Shown: piece by piece, positions 33,823 to 46,493 of the stretch | Position numbering within the stretch: position 1 is the first letter of the stretch | How the letters are laid out: the number at the start of each line of letters is the position of its first letter | From: Prostheceraeus crozeri | Taxonomy: Eukaryota; Platyhelminthes; Polycladida; Euryleptidae | Assembly (NCBI GenBank): GCA_907163375.1 | Contig: CAJQUW010011508.1 | Coordinates: forward strand, 372,001 to 436,000 | Length of the DNA: 64,000 bases | Direction of reading: 5' to 3' | Notes under the pieces: model-generated | The model's database searches: none | The model's input: only the letters and a program-made list of their open reading frames with translations | What the model was told of the DNA's origin: nothing | Program-made: the position numbers and the translations under genes

Positions 33823-34050
33823 CTTGCCTCGTCCCATCTCATGTAACAGATGACTGAAATAATTGCCATTATTGCTATTTTTGTCATTTTTACATAGAAA
33901 TCTTTGAATGGAATTGAATTCTCTTAATAAGACAAGTCTTCGTTGGCGAAGTCATTTTCTAGGATGCTTCAGGTACGCTGATATCAAATTCGAAGATTTA
34001 TTAATTGCAAGGATGCAATTCTCAACAGCTGTCATTTCGTCACACTACTG
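33823..34050. other. Unassigned spacer
   Basis: Short AT-rich spacer between the mariner and the LINE remnant; nothing recognised. Confidence 0.4.
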
Positions 34051-34051
34051 T

Positions 34052-34640
34052 TCACCTAACACAAAGATTGCACAGATAGAATAATAAATAGACATGATTT
34101 ATCAATTCTTCCCTTCGAAAAGTGAGGGGAGGGAATTCTCTCTTCCATAGCGTACCTACTAACGTCTTCCACTTGAGGGCTGGACGATATGAGACTTCTC
34201 TGACGGACACGGTCCACTTTGTCTTATTTGGTGGCCTAAAAAGCCATGTATTTTTTAGGCCTACTACGAAGATGGGAGCCTCAGACTGCCTTGTCTGGTA
34301 CTTTCTTATTAACTCTTCCTCATATCTATGCACATGACCGAACCATCTTAGCTCTGATGAATTCCTCGAATGATATAAGGCCACACCTGCTCACAACGGC
34401 AGCGCTGTCGATCCGATCAGACAGACTGTTCTGTCGCTTGAACGCAGCTGATGAAACACATGTTGAGTGAGGCTCCATGTTTCAGCGCCGTAGAGAAATG
34501 CAGGCCTTTTGCAAACATACTTGTAGTAAACATTACTCAGGCACCCGACTGGAAGTGTCGGTCCATTTTGCGGCAGACTGACACGTGTTCGCCTATAGCT
34601 GTTTTGGTCATCAATTCCCTGCAGCTACACTGTACTTATC
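34052..34640 (-). mobile_element. LINE reverse transcriptase C-terminal remnant
   Basis: The - strand encodes YVCKRPAFLYGAETWSLT and, farther on, SSELRWFGHVHRYEEELIRK. These match the recurring LINE patterns RPA.LYG.ETW.LT and LRWFGH..R. In-frame stops and a frameshift separate the parts, and the 5' region is absent. It differs from the CR1 and RTE-like pieces elsewhere in the window. Confidence 0.75.
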
Positions 34641-34700
34641 AAATACCAGCTTATGTATTCGTGCGATTATTTGGCAAAATGCACTTATTTGGAAAGGTTA

Positions 34701-34766
34701 GTCTCGACCAGGACCAGAACCCCTGTCTTCGTGAGGCAAGCTCTTAACCATAAGGCTAGTGTCCTG
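34701..34766 (-). repeat. tRNA-derived SINE head, decayed
   Basis: On the - strand an A-box-like TAGCCTTATGGTTAAGAGC and a B-box-like GGTTCTGGTCC lie at tRNA-like spacing. No intact tRNA fold, so a SINE remnant rather than a tRNA gene. Confidence 0.4.
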
Positions 34767-34779
34767 TTAGAATGATCGT

Positions 34780-36040
34780 AACTAGTGAGCTAAATTACTA
34801 TGATAAGCACGCTGTTGATGGACAGGCAGGTCAGCATTCAATTATATGTTCTTGTTTTAATGACTAGACTTGTTTACCTGAAAGAATTTGACAGTGGTGT
34901 TTGTTAATTACTCACTTTCGTGATTCACTCACCCAGTATCAGACCGTTTCACAAATAATTGTACAAAAAACAGCACATCTTTAAATGTAATTTTCATGTT
35001 GAAATGCTGTTTCAATTTTAATGACATCGTTTTTCAATTTCATGTGCCATAGATTGTTTTAGCATGTAGTTTGCTTTCACAAGTGGTCAGTTGTAGTCAG
35101 TAGGCCTTAGGAAAAAAATGAGTCTTTTTCTTTGGTGCAGGATTTTGACCTGAAGACGATAGAGTTTTGCTAATAAAAATTGACTGACAAGCAGCTTTTT
35201 CATGATGTAAAATTTTATGATTCGTTGATTGCCCAAAAAGATGCAGTACTAATACGTTTTACCAAAAAATTGTTGCTAAAAATGTCTGACAATTTTTTAT
35301 TCAAGATGCTCAAATTCAATTAACTTTACACCATGCTATGTATGTGTTTAGTACTTTATATTGGCGGAGCGTGACGCTTTACCTACCACGGTGACTTTAC
35401 ATAGCCATTGATCACGGGATGTTTTATCTATTCGTGACAGCTGCGTTGTACCATAGATAAAAGGGTTAAAACTTATTTCGTGAATTATGCAATGTGCGCT
35501 CGTATGTAATTCCAAACTATAGATGAGATGTTTTACAACAAACTGGAATTGGTATTAGAAGAAGATTCCTTCACTTGATAAAGTGCACAACGTTTTTGAG
35601 TATCTCAAGCAGGAAATGTGATTTACGTATTGAACAAGTGTATTCTTTAGTCATGCAAAAAGCATAAAGACAACAGAGAAAACGGTGGATACGAAAGAGA
35701 ACTTTGTTAGTTGGATTCTTGAGCTTGATATTGTTCTTCTAGCTTCTTCACGCTAGGAGTCCATTTCGTCAGTGCCCTTCGAATATCTCCACGATCTGTG
35801 ATATTGATCCGATTCCATGATTTAGTAAACAGCTTGTTCACAGAAGAGGCCTATACTCGGGAAGATGGGATATAGGGAAAGTCAGCAGCAGAAATTCTAC
35901 CATTGACCGAAGGTACGGTTGTGATGCTGCAATAGAAGGACGCGTCCACATGACATTGAAACCTTCGTGTTTGAATTTGACATAGGCCTCTCAGTCGTTG
36001 CGGAGCTCCAGGAAGTTGTCCTGCTGATCAGGCTCAGCTG
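34780..36040. other. Unassigned stretch left of the duplication
   Basis: No firm feature. On the - strand near 35710-35820 a short open stretch (NRINITDRGDIRRALTKWTP) looks protein-like but is too short and broken to assign. Confidence 0.35.
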
Positions 36041-37087
36041 CAGATACATGTACATCAAAATCAAATTGATTAATGATCCAATCTGGGACAGACATCGTGA
36101 AGATGTCGTGGCACAGGGATTTCAGTTATTTTGCATTCAAATTCATAGCCATTTGTCGCTCAAAAGGCAGATCACCGACCATCCATCGCCCATCGACTTC
36201 GCGCCACCCTTCTGAGACGCACAATCGTCCATCGTGTATACAGTATTACGTTCAATATTCGATGTATCAGTCATTTTTCAGTTCTGACTTGCTGCTAAGT
36301 CCCGTCTGTCAATCGTTCTATTATTGACAACTAGAAGAATGTTATTTTTTGGAAAAGAAGCTAAGTCATGCTGTTGCATGTGCGGACCTAAATGTCAAAT
36401 TATAAATGTTAGCAAAAATCACAGTGAAGCATTGTGTCGGACTTTATTGAGCGGTTGCATCGTCGATTGCTAGCCTCGCCAGCGGCACATGTCGCACAGA
36501 GTGGGCTTTCTTCCAAATAGTTAAAGAAGAATGTAGATACCTGCTTTGTTTCCATATTGCAATGAGATGGCTGAAATGGCTGCAGTGACACTATTGTTAT
36601 TAGCTTAATAACATCTTCACAATTCGCAACGTGTAAATCCATTTTCTTCATAATATTACGGATCCTTCAAATGAAGAGTCATTGTTAAGCAATCGGATGT
36701 AATCATCACGTGAGTCATCGATCATTGCGGGCAGTCATTCACACTTTTCCAAAATGTCTTATTTTCACTGCGAATGGGTTGAAAGCAAGCTTCTGACATG
36801 TCGCTGGCATTGTGTTGAGAGGAGATGCATTTTCAAGATGTGAAAATGCTCATTTAATATACCCTTCATATATCCTATACTATGCAACACATCGGCGTCA
36901 AGTGAATTACAAACTTTTTGCTTTTTTGATCCTTTTCTGAAACGTGTTACTGCTCTATAAAATACAGCAACTGATCAAAGCTTTTCAAAATATGGCGTCT
37001 CATATGCCTTCTCTTTAATTTTGTATTTCTCAGTTGGCATAATTCCTAACAGAGACTGAGTCATATGTGATTAGTTTTGACTATCGG

Positions 37088-37350
37088 AAGGACCCAGGTG
37101 CAAGAGATCTTTCGTTTTTTATTTTTCAAAATAATGCTATTCGACATATACATATATATATATATCGACCTATATAACACTATATATGTCGACATTGTTT
37201 GGCCAGCATCCACCAGCCATGATCACGATAAATTAGCAAATACCTAATCTTTTTTTTGTCGTGATCATGGTTGATGGACGCTAGCCAAAAACGTCAGACA
37301 GTATCATTTTGAAAAATTTAAAACGAAATATCTCTTGCACCTGGGTCCTT
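37088..37350. mobile_element. MITE with AAGGACCCAGGTGCAAGAGAT ends (copy 1)
   Basis: About 21-bp inverted ends, AAGGACCCAGGTGCAAGAGA at the left and its complement at the right. Inside is a second, nested inverted repeat (about 37200-37290; arms around CCATGATCACGA and TCGTGATCATGG) and an AT microsatellite. No coding content; no clear target duplication. Confidence 0.75.
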
Positions 37351-37719
37351 AAGCTTATCAAAGCTCATCAGTTGGTATAGCTTGACTGGAGGAGAAAAGT
37401 GCTATTCTTTTTTAGTAAAAGCTTGAGGGAAGATGACGAGCCCATGCAGCAAAGGTGTCCCTAGGCAGAAGATCAAAGGAGAAGATGCAGAAAATTGAGG
37501 AAGGAAAGGTGGGAATGACAAATGAATATAACTAAATAGCTAAGTAGTTGTGAAACAGCATAGTGAAAAGAGAGATACTGCATATAATTCACAGTCATGT
37601 AACTAAGTAGGCTAATGACACAAACACTGAAAATAAGGTGGTAAACAGATGCTGGGATATAAAATGTATAATAACTAAGTGAGAGCCAATAACTGTGCCA
37701 TGTAGGAACTGTAGGAAAC

Positions 37720-38090
37720 GCTTGAAGAAATGAGAATACCTTTTTTCTCAAATGTTGTTGCTGTACACTCCTGATTGAGCAATTTCGGCGATGCTGGCTT
37801 ATCAGCTGCTGATGAGGAAGATATGTAGGCAGATATACCACAAATGAGCACTTCAGAAGCAGAAGGACAAATGTAATTCAAATCACAACTGTTGAACGAA
37901 TTGAACACATCGTTCCAAGGAAAGTGACCAAGAAATCTCCCTGAACGCCAAAGACGTCTCCTAGGTTTTTGAGAAGAAGTCTCAAGAGTCGTGGACGTTA
38001 AAGTAGTCAAACAGTGGTCAGAGATGCCCACAGCCACTTCGAACGATCTTGAATGGCGGATCAACCTTATGAACTGCATTAAAGGCTTAT
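37720..38090 (-). mobile_element. LINE endonuclease-RT linker remnant
   Basis: The - strand frame encodes EVAVGISDHCLTTLTSTTLE (end of an AP-type endonuclease, SDH motif), KPRRRLWRSGRFLGHFPWND and VFNSFNSCDLN then SEVLICGISAYISSSS. Order and motifs match the endonuclease-to-RT linker of CR1/L2-type LINEs. It occurs only in copy 1 of the duplication, just inside the 3.6 kb extra segment. Confidence 0.65.
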
Positions 38091-39371
38091 CATTGACAAT
38101 GCTTCAAAGTTGATATCGAGGTCTAATACTAATAATCTTAGGTAATTTGTAAATCACGTGGTGGTTTCACATCGGCGGTACATACGCATATAAATTAGAT
38201 ACCGTTAGATCTACCAATAGCAATCCTTAACATAGCCATTACTTCAGTCATTATCACAAAGTCATGATTTAAGTTTGAATCATCATTCAATGATAACTTT
38301 AAAATCAATATGAAATGATTTTGACTATGTAGTTTCGTGATTTTCATGGCAACGATCATTATTTTAATGTCATTATGCTGAGTATGAGGATATCACTAAT
38401 TTGAAGTTTGCCAGAGAACAGATTGACTGATCGACAAAACTTACATTTTCTTTGAGCTGATACCACCATTCGTAAAAGCTTAGACTTACTCCAGCGCTAA
38501 TGTAAAGAATTATGAAGTTGTGTGCAGTTGACCGTCAGCAAGCATTGCATTACTCACAAGTAAAATCAATTAAAGTTATGAATCTAGTGATATTGCTCCA
38601 AATGCTATCGAAATTCGAGATAAATAGTAGCACCTGAAAGCTTTTTAAAAGTCGGATTCAATACTGATAATCCAAATGTCCAAAATTGAAAGAAATGACC
38701 AAAAATTTTGGATTTCTAATTTTCACCTCAACTAACCAGGCACTGGCATAATTAATGAATTAAACTTGTCGTATGTTTTCAATTGATTTTCGTTAAATCT
38801 TATTTGTGATGTTTTTTAGAAAAGTCAGCTAATTTTAATATCAACCCAATGAGGAAACTGATGGATGGATCATGCTGCCAGTCAATTTTCATTAGAAAGT
38901 TAGTCGTATTCATGTTGAAATTCAGTGTCAAAGGAAGCCTTCAAATTTCTTATGTGAATTCTACTGAGTATAACTACACTATTAAGCAAAAACTAGGTCA
39001 AAAGTATCTACTTAATATACGGTAATAATATTTCAAATATTTTCTGATATGAAAGAATGTTGCAGGGCAATATTTTATATTTTATCTTGCTCTTCTGGGT
39101 AGGCCAAGATAAACTTTCATAGGAATATTCGCATGATCAGCTATTCTATGAATCCAGGCCGGCATGAAAATCGCAGAAATTCACGTCCAGTTCGCGGACT
39201 CGGATTTTCTTTGCCTTCTGGCTTCTATTTTATGTTGAATTTTATTGAATGAATGGATCGACTTTAGTTGTTTCATCAAGATACCTTCACTGTGGCCGAG
39301 TTTCATATATCGCAGAATCATTGTAAGGTACTCAACATATAATACTTACTTAACAAGTATTGGGTTTGACC

Positions 39372-39425
39372 CGACTTCGATTTGAACCCGTGTCAGCACA
39401 ATAAATGCTTTATGTCCAATGTATA
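39372..39425 (-). repeat. tRNA-derived SINE head, decayed
   Basis: On the - strand CATTGGACATAAAGC is followed at tRNA-like spacing by a B-box GGGTTCAAATC. No intact tRNA. Confidence 0.35.
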
Positions 39426-40638
39426 CTTATTTTCCATGGGGTCTACGAAAATTCTTAAATTCGCTGTATAACTATCCCTAGATCTAAGAATCACTAAGTA
39501 TTCAAAATTCATAAAAGCTGTGGATTGATGAAATTGACTGATCTTAACATTGCAATTCATTCATGATGTCAGATCATGTAATTCTACAATTCTATCATAA
39601 CATTTAGCATAAAATATGAGCAAAATCTAATTCTATAAGTTGACAAGTGCTGCCAGAAATTCAAAATGCAGTTTGAGTACTATCGGCGCCTTTGATATAA
39701 ACGATCACTCGTACAAGCTCTAGCTACCTCCGTCTTTCCGCATTTTTTGATCTTGGATCACATATGTTTGAAGTTGTCAACTACTTTAGTTGTTCTCTTA
39801 AACCTATTATTAAAAGCTATTCTTTTTTTCTCTCTTATCCGATCCTTTCCGCAGAAATACTGGCTATTAATGTATCTGACTAGATACCGGGTATCGAAAA
39901 TTGCATCTCAACCAAAATCAAGGTTATTCAGTCATGGGGTGGAACTGTTTGACATATTTCCCACAGTGCCGTTATGGTGATATTGCTTGGACAAAGCTGC
40001 TGTCTATGCAGTCAAATTATATGTATATATGATAGCTTTTATTTAATGGTTTAGATATTTGCGTTGTAAGTGCGTAATTGCACGATCACCTGTTTTTCGC
40101 ATCTTTGTGGTTAGGGTTTCGATAATTGCTTGAAATAACAAGTCAAAATTTCTCACATGCTTCCGCCCATTTTACGTCGTTTCAAACGTATACCACAGAT
40201 TGCTCAACGGGAAACCGATGAGTGCATTGACGCCTACATGCTGAAATCCTACGTGAAATCTTATGATAAGTGTGCAAATAATAGCCAAGTATCCAGTTGG
40301 AATGTTAATAGCATCTCAAACAAAATTGATAGAGACGGGCGTATTTTAGAAATTGTGAACTTAGTGAGTTTTCAATTGAAGACATCCTGAGAACGGCAAT
40401 CATGATCAAAGAGAGAATTATTTGAAAGTACTTTGAGTGAGTGGTTAGATGGAAATATTTGTTAATGAGACTCAAGTTTCAAGTTCATCGTCATCTTGAA
40501 TTACTTAATGAATTCAGAATTTAGTTCTCTCTGTAGCTTTGTCCTCTGATATTCAGATAGGTGTGGCATTTCCAGTGTAGAACTAATCATTACTTCTTGC
40601 ATGCATAATTTCAAATTGAGGATTACAATGAGATGTAG

Positions 40639-40703
40639 AGGCTTAGTAGCTTCGCGGTACTGTTGTCTCTGTGTCTGGAAAACTGAGGTTTGAACCTAGG
40701 TCC
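40639..40703 (+). repeat. tRNA-derived SINE head, decayed
   Basis: A-box-like GGCTTAGTAGCTTCGCGG and B-box-like GGTTTGAACCT on the + strand at tRNA-like spacing. Likely SINE, not a functional tRNA. Confidence 0.4.
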
Positions 40704-41293
40704 GGTCAGACAAAAGACTCAAAAATGTACAACACTGTGTCCTCACAACGCTTCTTCCTAGCGGTGAGCGCTAGATAATGCTAGTGGATGTTGAAAAGAC
40801 GACGTTATCAATGCGTTCACTAGCAAACACTGACACTGTGTGTACCGCGTTGAGCAGCTGTCTGAATCAATGGGCTTTTGATGATTGCGACCACATTCAC
40901 CGAAAGGATCTAGAACGACTTTAACGTGATTGACATACAGTCAGCAACGATAGCACATTTTATATGTTCGCCCTAAAGGAGGTGAGATATTTTCCAATAT
41001 TTAGACCTGTAGAATGCATTGTATGTATCTTGCATAGCGGCAAGTTTTGATGTCAAAGTTGTTAAGTCGGTATCTCTGAGGTACGAAACAATTCTAAAAT
41101 TCATTAAACCATGTTCTGAGCTCTAAGGAACAACCTGTAAAAATGATACTATTCAATGTAAATAATTACACTTATCGTCTAGCCAACTAAGCCAGCTTTG
41201 AATTTATTCATAACAACGTAAGAAATTCAGCACTTAAATTCATTTATACCGTACGTCCTAGTGGCATTGTGAAATTCATATTTTAATTATTCA

Positions 41294-44200
41294 TGATTTT
41301 AATATATATAGTAATATATGTAGTCATATATAGTAATTTCTTTCTTTCTACTGATTGACTTGTTTGTTCAATTTATAAAACTTCCTTGAAATAGCTGCAG
41401 AACGATTGCATTTCTACGAAAAATAGAGCTCAGCGCTTATTTGAAGCGATCAAAGATACACCGCTATCATCTCACTTCTTATCAAATTATTTTGATTATT
41501 CCTTATTCATCATATTAGGCGAGTAAAATGAATAATTCGAAAACTATGTCATTTAAACTCGTCATTTGAGAATCAAAGTCCAACGAATTTTGATCGCTTG
41601 TAACACGCTCGAATATCTGCTAGTGAAAGACACTCACTACACCCTTTGTCCTCTAAATATTGCAGAATTTGCACTATCAATTATTCTCAACGTACATGCT
41701 CCTACTCGGAAGCACATTAGTCGATATAACTCACTTCCGTTTAGCCGAACTCCTTCTATCCCACTGTCATTCCTTCAATGCAGAGTGCTTGGCAACTTAA
41801 TGTTTCAAAGTTGCATTAATTCGTCATACACGCATGAAGACTGATTTACAGAAAACTCCGACTTAATTTTCGTATTGCTTCCTGATTCACTCAGTACTAG
41901 AAAATCTGCAAGATATTTGCTTTCTCGCTTCGGCGTGGTCTTTCATAAAATTGACTGTATTCAGATTGTGTTGATATTGGAAAACCATGTGTGGAGTTGC
42001 TTTCAAATCTGCTTGATTATACTGAGCGGGTAAATAGTAATAAACTCGGCAATACCATTTCAAAAATTAGGAAAATGGATCAAATTTTTTCCCTTGCTAG
42101 AGGGATTAGCTGAATTGTAAGTTAAGCACTAAGAAATGGTCTATTTTAGTCGCAAATTGTGTCTTGTCACATTTAATCTATGGAAACTAAAAGTAAAAGG
42201 TTTGATATCTATTCCTTTACTACTTACACAACCTTTACAAAGGGTTTCAACTTCTAAATTGATTTTCAGGAATGTAAAATGTAATTGTGTGCAGCCATTC
42301 AGTTAACATAACGTCGAGTCAACAACTTGACCTAAGTTTAAAATGGAATATTCCTATCAGTCGGTCATCGCTAGCCAACATTTGCAACATAACGGGCAAT
42401 TTTCATCTCATGCAAAAACTCCGACCAAATTCCTCAATTTTATAGATTCAAATAGATATTCAGAAGAAATTAACCATGACGGCATGAATGTAATGTACAA
42501 GTATCCTATTTCGATCAATAGGATGCACAAAATTATTACTTGGAGGACGATCATGCCGGCCAGGACCTGAATATCCACAAGAAGCGTGCCCATTCTGCCA
42601 AATTCTATGTCTTCTTATACAGTTATTGATGTCTTGAATTTTCTAATTAAATTAGGTTTATCGAAGTCCCTTTCTTTGATATGACAGAAATACGGGATAT
42701 GAAAAAGTAGGGATATGAGGAATTTTTTAAATAAGCCGTAGCTATTTCCCAAAGTTTTGAAAATCAATCAATCATTCCACTCACGAATAACATGTCTCGA
42801 AACTGAATGAGAATTTTAGTTCACTTTGATAAATTCTTCAGATATTCTGACTCAAATATCAAGATAATGTATGATAAAGGAATATAATTCTGAAGACAAG
42901 TGTTTCAGTAGACAAGTGAGGTTGGATGTTTAGCAAAGGAATGTCTGTCAGGAATCTGTTGACAAAATATGATGAAATGGCAGATAAAGCATGTCGCCAA
43001 TGGGTGACCTAGGGTAACTGAAAGACATTCAGAACAGCGATGTTGCGCCTTCAGGTTTCTGCGCGGAAAGAGAGAAAATTGTTCATCTGCCGGGATTTTC
43101 TATCAGTTGAGCAATTTCATCGTTGGAGGAAGACTTATATGTAGGCCTGCGAGGAGGATAGATGATGATTTCATTTCAAAGATATTACGAAGCACTTCAT
43201 TTTCCATGTTTATCGATGACGGCTTTAACAATTTTTCAGGCGTGGTGGGTAATTGTCATTATCTACGAGTGTGCTGTAGGTAAAAAAAACATGTTCTGAA
43301 CCTTAGTACATCATGAGGTAGAAGACGCTTCTACTCAATATCAGGTCGCGTGAAACTCAACTGTCTGTGAAAGCTAAGCTGACGTAATACGAGTAATTAT
43401 TTCATTGCTGATATTGTTGAAAAAAAGTACCGAATATATTAGAGGAGATGCTGCTTGCAGCATGAATGCAATTCGGAACATCTTGCCGTTTCTGAATGTG
43501 ATCCCGGAATTGAAAATCTGTTGGGAGATGTTTTCAGCCATTAATGCGAGTTTTGAAGGCAGCATCAGCATGATTCATGAACACACAGGAGTTACATGTC
43601 ATATCATTCGTCGCTGGCTTCAAATTCATGATGCTTTACTTGTCATACGAATACATGACAATTGTGGTTGTATTCATTAATCAACTTCCTTCGAACAGAA
43701 GGAAAGAAGACAGTGCAACTCACAAGCCTACACGTATTTCAAATCTTGAAACAAAGCTATCTTTTGGCGCACATGTGCTTTCTTGCTTTTGCCTTGAAAC
43801 CATTGAAATATTTAATTTTTAAACACGACTTCAATGTACGAAGCCAGATATTTGCAAACTATTCATCGATCATCGAGTTGCTGACGAACGTCAATCGTCC
43901 TGATTAATTTCCATGAAAAAAATTTATCAAAGAAAAAATCTCGAATGATCATGGAACGAAAATTCGCATGAGAGAAAAATCAAAAAGAAAATAATTCTGA
44001 AATTTCTCCAAAAAAAGTCTGTCAAAATTGAAATCAAATGCGCATATGGAAGTCCGTGAGAACATCAAGTCCCTTTCCGTCACGGCAACTACTTATATGA
44101 TGAAGTTTCCACTCCGTAGTGATGCTTTATTGAATGCCCAAGTCGCAGATTTGCAATAACGGACTACAGTGTTGTGGTCAGGTGTCGGGTACTTTGCTAA

Positions 44201-44312
44201 CAAATTACCCAAAAGTTCGTCTAGAGATGTCCCACACGAGTCATTCCTGAAATACCAGACATCTCCAGTCAGGAGTACTCAGTGAGGGAGCTCGGATTGA
44301 AGAAGTGTGGCA
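41294..44312. other. Segment B of copy 1, left part; no assigned gene
   Basis: Several open frames of 60-95 codons are shared with copy 2 (for example 43405-43680 and 42343-42570, +). They match no family I recognise and overlap in several frames, so I do not call genes. A hydrophobic stretch near 43577-43900 is only vaguely receptor-like. Confidence 0.4.
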
Positions 44313-44552
44313 CTAATGGCGAATGTTTAAAGATGTAGATGATTCCTTTCTGTACAAGTAGTTAGCTACTCTCATGCTGGCAATCCTCACTATCCCACAC
44401 AGTAATGGCGATAGTGAAATACTCTTAAATGTGGTCAGGAAAAACAGAACTGACTTTCGATCTTCAATGTCAATTCCACCTTTAGAGTAATTATTAATCA
44501 AGAAGTTTGGTGGGCGTGTGTCACTTGCTTGCGACATTTTAAAGAGGTGCAA
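44313..44552 (-). pseudogene. Possible piggyBac transposase fragment (copy 1)
   Basis: The frame encodes NNYSKGGIDIEDRK, then SLSPLLCGIVRIASMRVANY and LYRKES. This resembles the C-terminal part of piggyBac transposases (pattern YN..KGGVD..D...., then RWP......I.NIA..NA...Y). Only about 60 residues align and no catalytic part was found upstream, so this is tentative. Confidence 0.35.
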
Positions 44553-46493
44553 AAGTACTACTTATAAATCATCGCAAAAATAGTCTGAAAAAATAACAAA
44601 ATATCGATTTCATTAAAATCATTCATGTGATGACACCTATTGTGCGTGTATACATAATGTGCTAAAAATTCTATTTAATAGGATTCGCAGTTTTCATCTT
44701 TGGACGAAAAGGCAAGCAAGTGATCACTCCTTCTTTCTACTGACCAAAACGACGTATAATTAAATGAAATGTACAAATGCCGAACGTTTCGGGAATTCTC
44801 CCCTCCTCAGTGGCGTTAACTAAATGGTCAAAGTTCACAAAATTGCTTTGAAAAAGAAACCTGTTAATTGCAAAAACCTCCTGTTGGCGACCATCACCTA
44901 TATTTAGTAGAATAACACGGTGGCTTTTCTAAACTTAACGAGTCTAAACACTTCTTAGTGAATGAATGTTTTTTTTTCGGATTCCCGAAAATAATAATGC
45001 GATTAAATAGCAGAATATTAGTAGATTTTAGAATTTTTGTGTGTATCATTTTAATATATTTAGTTTCAACAAAGTATTCAGAATAATGTTGATTTTTAAA
45101 TATATGTGGTATAGTTTGCATACCGGATGATAATAGGTATATCCTGATTTTGTAGATGCGAATTTTGGTAGGTCCGTTACATCCACTGTATTTGCTTTCT
45201 GATACATTCGCATAGCACTTAGCACACACCTTTCGAGTCATGAGATTGTTGAACCGAACAGGCCTACTTCTAAAGATCGATACAGATAGCATGATCCGAC
45301 TCTGAATGAACTGTTAGTGATCAAATCGTTCTATGATCTCTCGAAATTTTACTAGTGTAATATAATAACGATCCAATCGGCAATCTCCTTCGACACCGTT
45401 TCTGAGACTCACGATCAGAATATCATGCTTACAAATAACTGAAGAAGCAAGACGCAGAATCACATGCATCCCTCTTGTTTCCCAACCGATAACTTCATTT
45501 TTGACAGTGACTTTTGATTTTTTTATTGTGAAATAGGCAATACCACGTCTGTTTGATAAGGGTACTACGTAAATCATTTTATTAAACTCAGCGCAGTTTG
45601 TAAAACTTTGTTCAGCAGAAGCATTTGAGCACCACCACCTGTTGTATTCTCTCTGTTATGAAGTTTGATTTTATTGATAGAATTCTTGATAGCAAGTGTG
45701 ATCGACAACTGCTAATATCTGAAGTTACACTTGTTGATCATATCCGCCGCGTAATAAGGCTAGTCAATACTTTAAGCTTTGCTAATTGGTTCATTTATGC
45801 ATATTCTGACTCTGAATCGAAACACGCCTACTAACAAGTTTATATTATGCTCATCAATACAAAAATGTTGCCTGCATGTTGGGAAATATAGTTAATAAAT
45901 CCCCTTTAAAATTTCACTCTTTGTATTTTAATCATTGATGTTATGTACATTATCACATTTAGGAAAGTAAATCACATAGTAATTGTGTCTCACTAATTTG
46001 TATAAAATCATGATATGAAAAATATTGTCATAATTTCCAACTACCAAATCTCTTTAAACGTCAGTGAAGAGTACTTACACAGGCGTGCAATATGTTGCTA
46101 ATGCCGATGTTTGTTAGTTTGCATACGTAAACCATCAAATGTTTATTTCAGCCATTGTTTGTCAGCACATTTTTGACAATGATTTGTTTTCGTCACATGC
46201 CTCAGATGGAGATTACTAATTAGATTAAATTTAGGGCTAGCCATTCCGGAGTATTTCTCTCAATGCCGGCAATTCATTACAGAGTATTGTTGAAACCAGT
46301 ATTAAAAACAAATAGCAACAAGCATGATAATTCATTCTCTAAATCTATTTGGAATGCCTACGTAGTCACTTGTCCTAAAACCCAATAGTCATTTACGTTT
46401 TGTTCAAACTCGTTGCACATAATTGGATCAGGCTTTACCACGGTAAATATAATGAGTAGGCACATACATGTAATATTCGAAAGTTCGATTAAA
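44553..46493. other. Segment B of copy 1, right part; no assigned gene
   Basis: Frames on the - strand at 45314-45577 and 44894-45292 are collinear and separated by one stop, but match nothing I know. AT-rich otherwise. Confidence 0.4.

Larger units (their letters stand above)
38091..41293. other. Rest of the 3.6 kb segment unique to copy 1
   Basis: AT-rich with no gene recognised apart from two tRNA-like SINE heads listed separately. An open frame at 40157-40390 (+) matches nothing I know. Confidence 0.4.
36041..46493. repeat. Copy 1 of a large direct duplication (10.5 kb form)
   Basis: 36041-37698 (segment A) and 41294-46493 (segment B) recur almost unchanged at 46505-48163 and 48302-53500. 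Between A and B, copy 1 holds 3.6 kb (37699-41293) that copy 2 lacks. Differences between copies are a few substitutions and 1-2 base indels per kilobase, judged by eye. All of it lies within ATP7 intron 2. Confidence 0.95.

Noticed and set aside
33543-33857. Overlapping open frames at the right end of the mariner
   Set aside because: Alternative-frame shadows, and the last part is the inverted left end of the element.
34701-34766. Functional tRNA gene
   Set aside because: A- and B-box words are present but no cloverleaf or anticodon arm can be drawn; the same applies to 39372-39425, 40639-40703 and 58081-58150.
43577-43907. Hydrophobic frames that look a little like a GPCR transmembrane 7 region
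   Set aside because: Frames shift within the stretch, key GPCR motifs are absent and similarity is too vague.
45314-45577. 87-codon minus-strand frame conserved in both duplicate copies
   Set aside because: Conservation is explained by the recent duplication; no family match.
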